Assembly (NCBI GenBank): GCA_900752285.1
Contig: CAADUW010000044.1
Span: forward strand, 1-18,410
Source of the DNA: an uncultured Oscillospiraceae bacterium
GTDB taxonomy: Bacteria; Bacillota; Clostridia; Oscillospirales; Oscillospiraceae
Length of the DNA stretch: 18,410 nt
Direction: 5' to 3'
Position numbers and translations under genes: made by a program. Shown piece by piece: positions 17,188 to 18,410 of the stretch (the stretch's first letter is position 1; every line of letters begins with the position of its first letter). A model generated the notes under the pieces. That model was not told the DNA's origin, made no database searches, and was given only the letters and a program-made list of their open reading frames with translations.

Positions 17188-18062
17188 ATGACTATATTGT
17201 GCGCGGTATGAGCATGGACGGCTTTGTAAAGGCCGTAGGTATCCGTTCCACAGAACTGGTACGCAGAGGCTCTGAGATTCAGAAAACCTCTCCAAACGCC
17301 ACTGCGGCCTTCGGACGGGCTTTGACGGCGGGCTCCATTATGGGCAACATGCAGAAGGGAGAGAATAATTCCCTGACGCTCCAGATCCGGGGCGGCGGCC
17401 CCATCGGTACCATTACGGTCGTGTCCGATGCGGAGGGCAACGTGCGGGGCTGTGTGACGGAACCTAACGTACCGCTGGTGGAGAAGCATCCCGGAAAGCT
17501 GGATGTGGGAGCAACCGTCGGTACGGACGGTGCGCTGACCGTGATCCGGGATCTTGACATGAAAGAACCCTTCGTGGGTTCTGTGCCCCTTGTCTCCGGG
17601 GAAATAGCCGATGACATTACCGCTTACTTTGCCCAGAGTGAGCAGATCCCCACGGCATGCGCTCTGGGCGTTCTGGTGGATCGTAACTGCACCGTAAAGG
17701 TGGCGGGCGGTTACTTACTCCAGCTGCTCCCCGGCGCGCCGGAGGAGACCATCAGCACTCTGGAGCAGGGCATCCAGCGGGCCGGGGCGGTGACTCCCAT
17801 GCTGGAGCAGGGCATGACGCCGGAGGATATTCTGGGGCAGGTCATGGGAACGCTGGGTGTGGTATTTCTGGAAACGGATCCCGTCTGCTACAAGTGCTAC
17901 TGCTCCCGGGAGCGGGTGGAGCGTGCCCTCATCAGTCTCGGGAAAAAAGAGCTGACGGAGATTGCGGAGGAGGGAAAAGAATTTCCCGTGGAGTGCCAGT
18001 TCTGCGATACCGTCTACCGCTTCACACCGGAGGATGTACAGAAGCTTATCAAAAAGATCTGA
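17184..18062 (+). CDS. hslO: Redox-regulated molecular chaperone Hsp33
   Basis: Hsp33 is a cytoplasmic holdase activated by oxidation: its zinc-bound cysteines form disulfides and the protein then unfolds to bind clients. The 292 residues include the N-terminal core (1-about 225) with GRALTAGSIMGNMQK (about 44-58) and the GGPIGT segment. The C-terminal redox switch has Cys238-x-Cys240 within CYCSRERV and Cys271-x-x-Cys274, the four zinc ligands. An extra Cys235 precedes the first pair. The length matches the family (about 290). The start overlaps the methyltransferase stop (ATGA). As a neighbour of ClpC and a ferredoxin in an anaerobe, it fits protection against oxygen exposure, though it lies 14 kb away and need not be linked to them. 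Confidence 0.96.
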   Translation: MNDYIVRGMSMDGFVKAVGIRSTELVRRGSEIQKTSPNATAAFGRALTAGSIMGNMQKGENNSLTLQIRGGGPIGTITVVSDAEGNVRGCVTEPNVPLVEKHPGKLDVGATVGTDGALTVIRDLDMKEPFVGSVPLVSGEIADDITAYFAQSEQIPTACALGVLVDRNCTVKVAGGYLLQLLPGAPEETISTLEQGIQRAGAVTPMLEQGMTPEDILGQVMGTLGVVFLETDPVCYKCYCSRERVERALISLGKKELTEIAEEGKEFPVECQFCDTVYRFTPEDVQKLIKKI

Positions 18063-18161
18063 TTTGTCCGGCGGGAAAGTAAAACTGTGGTGGGGAAATC
18101 GGGCAAAATCGGAACATATTTCAGAAAAATGAAAAAACAGCAGAATTTCTGGAAAAAGCCC

Positions 18162-18190
18162 TTGACAAAAGCCCCGGTTACGTGTATAAT
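18162..18190 (+). promoter_or_regulatory. Consensus sigma-A promoter of the tRNA genes
   Basis: TTGACA (18162-18167) and TATAAT (18185-18190) are both perfect consensus hexamers with a 17-base spacer. Start of transcription near 18197 leaves a short 5' leader of about 33 bases before tRNA-Val. This is the strongest promoter in the window, as expected for stable RNA. Confidence 0.95.
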
Positions 18191-18229
18191 GAACCCCGTC
18201 GCTGAGGTGAGCAACACCGAAGCGGGTTC

Positions 18230-18305
18230 GGGAGCATAGCTCAGCTGGGAGAGCACATGCCTTACAAGCATGGGGTCACAGGTTCGAGCCCTGTTGTTCC
18301 CACCA
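18230..18305 (+). tRNA. tRNA-Val (anticodon UAC)
   Basis: The 76 bases fold as a full cloverleaf. The acceptor GGGAGCA pairs with TGTTCCC, with one G-U. The D arm is GCTC/GAGC, the anticodon stem CATGC/GCATG has loop CTTACAA, the variable loop has 5 bases, and the T arm ACAGG/CCTGT has loop TTCGAGC. The anticodon TAC at 18263-18265 reads valine codons GUA and, by wobble, GUG and others. CCA is encoded in the DNA (18303-18305). It is the first tRNA after the consensus promoter and is followed by tRNA-Asp after 7 bases. Confidence 0.97.
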
Positions 18306-18312
18306 CTTATAT

Positions 18313-18389
18313 GGCCCGGTGGTGCAGTCGGTTAGCACGCCAGCCTGTCACGCTGGAGGTCGACGGTTCGAGTCCGTTCCGGGTCGCCA
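18313..18389 (+). tRNA. tRNA-Asp (anticodon GUC)
   Basis: The 77 bases fold as a cloverleaf. The acceptor GGCCCGG pairs with CCGGGTC, with one G-U at the second pair. The D arm is GTGC/GCAC, the anticodon stem CCAGC/GCTGG has loop CTGTCAC, and the T arm has loop TTCGAGT. The anticodon GTC at 18347-18349 reads the aspartate codons GAC and GAU. CCA is encoded (18387-18389). It shares the transcript of tRNA-Val, and the operon may continue past the window end. Confidence 0.97.
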
Positions 18390-18410
18390 CAAAAAAGCAC
18401 GCTTTTCAGC

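Noticed and set aside
18191..18229. Inverted repeat in the tRNA leader (arms 18191-18196 and 18224-18229, with an inner GGTG/CACC hairpin)
   Set aside because: The first arm lies mostly upstream of the expected transcription start, so the outer stem would not form in RNA; the inner stem is only 4 bp.
18391..18406. Possible terminator stem after tRNA-Asp
   Set aside because: The stem is only 5 bp of mostly A-T pairs and the window ends before any T-run can be judged.

Overview
The window is an ordinary but informative stretch of chromosome from a Gram-positive anaerobe, most likely a GC-rich member of the Clostridia close to the Oscillospiraceae. That placement is inferred. It rests on an mraZ-led division and cell-wall (dcw) cluster, a MurE with the meso-diaminopimelate DNPR motif, a PASTA-bearing class B penicillin-binding protein, a ClpC with a UVR motif, a two-cluster ferredoxin, strong AGGAGG ribosome sites and high G+C in the genes. 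No 16S rRNA or other taxonomic marker is present. There is no sign of phage, plasmid, transposase or CRISPR.

Layout. Positions 1-284 hold no convincing gene but several nested inverted repeats that look like an interspersed intergenic element. A small 2[4Fe-4S] ferredoxin on the minus strand (396-566) has its own promoter and terminator. It diverges from clpC (723-3050, plus strand). An AT-rich gap then carries a clear sigma-A promoter and two direct repeats, probably MraZ operators, that open the dcw cluster: mraZ, rsmH, an ftsL-like gene, a SpoVD/FtsI-type PBP, murE, murF, mraY, ftsW/spoVE, murG and ftsQ/divIB. Nearly every junction overlaps or is under 25 bases. The exception is a 129-base gap before the PBP gene, which contains a long perfect-arm RNA hairpin. 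ftsZ follows with its own near-consensus promoter and ends at a textbook terminator. After it come a translationally coupled pair, a class I methyltransferase and hslO (Hsp33), and then a consensus promoter driving tRNA-Val(UAC) and tRNA-Asp(GUC).

How it works together. MurE and MurF complete the UDP-MurNAc-pentapeptide. MraY moves it to undecaprenyl phosphate as lipid I, and MurG makes lipid II. FtsW polymerises glycan and the PBP crosslinks it. The FtsL-like protein and FtsQ/DivIB regulate that synthase, and FtsZ places it at midcell. RsmH modifies 16S rRNA and MraZ probably represses the cluster. ClpC and Hsp33 are protein quality-control factors on either side.

I found no undescribed system. 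The points most worth a second look are: the reduced gene content of the cluster (no murD, murC, murB, ddl or ftsA), combined with an FtsZ C-terminal tail that lacks the usual proline-x-phenylalanine-leucine core; the hairpin before the PBP gene; the seven-heptad basic repeat in FtsQ; the paired MraZ-type boxes; the DNA-level duplication inside the ferredoxin gene; and the repeat-like element at the left edge.
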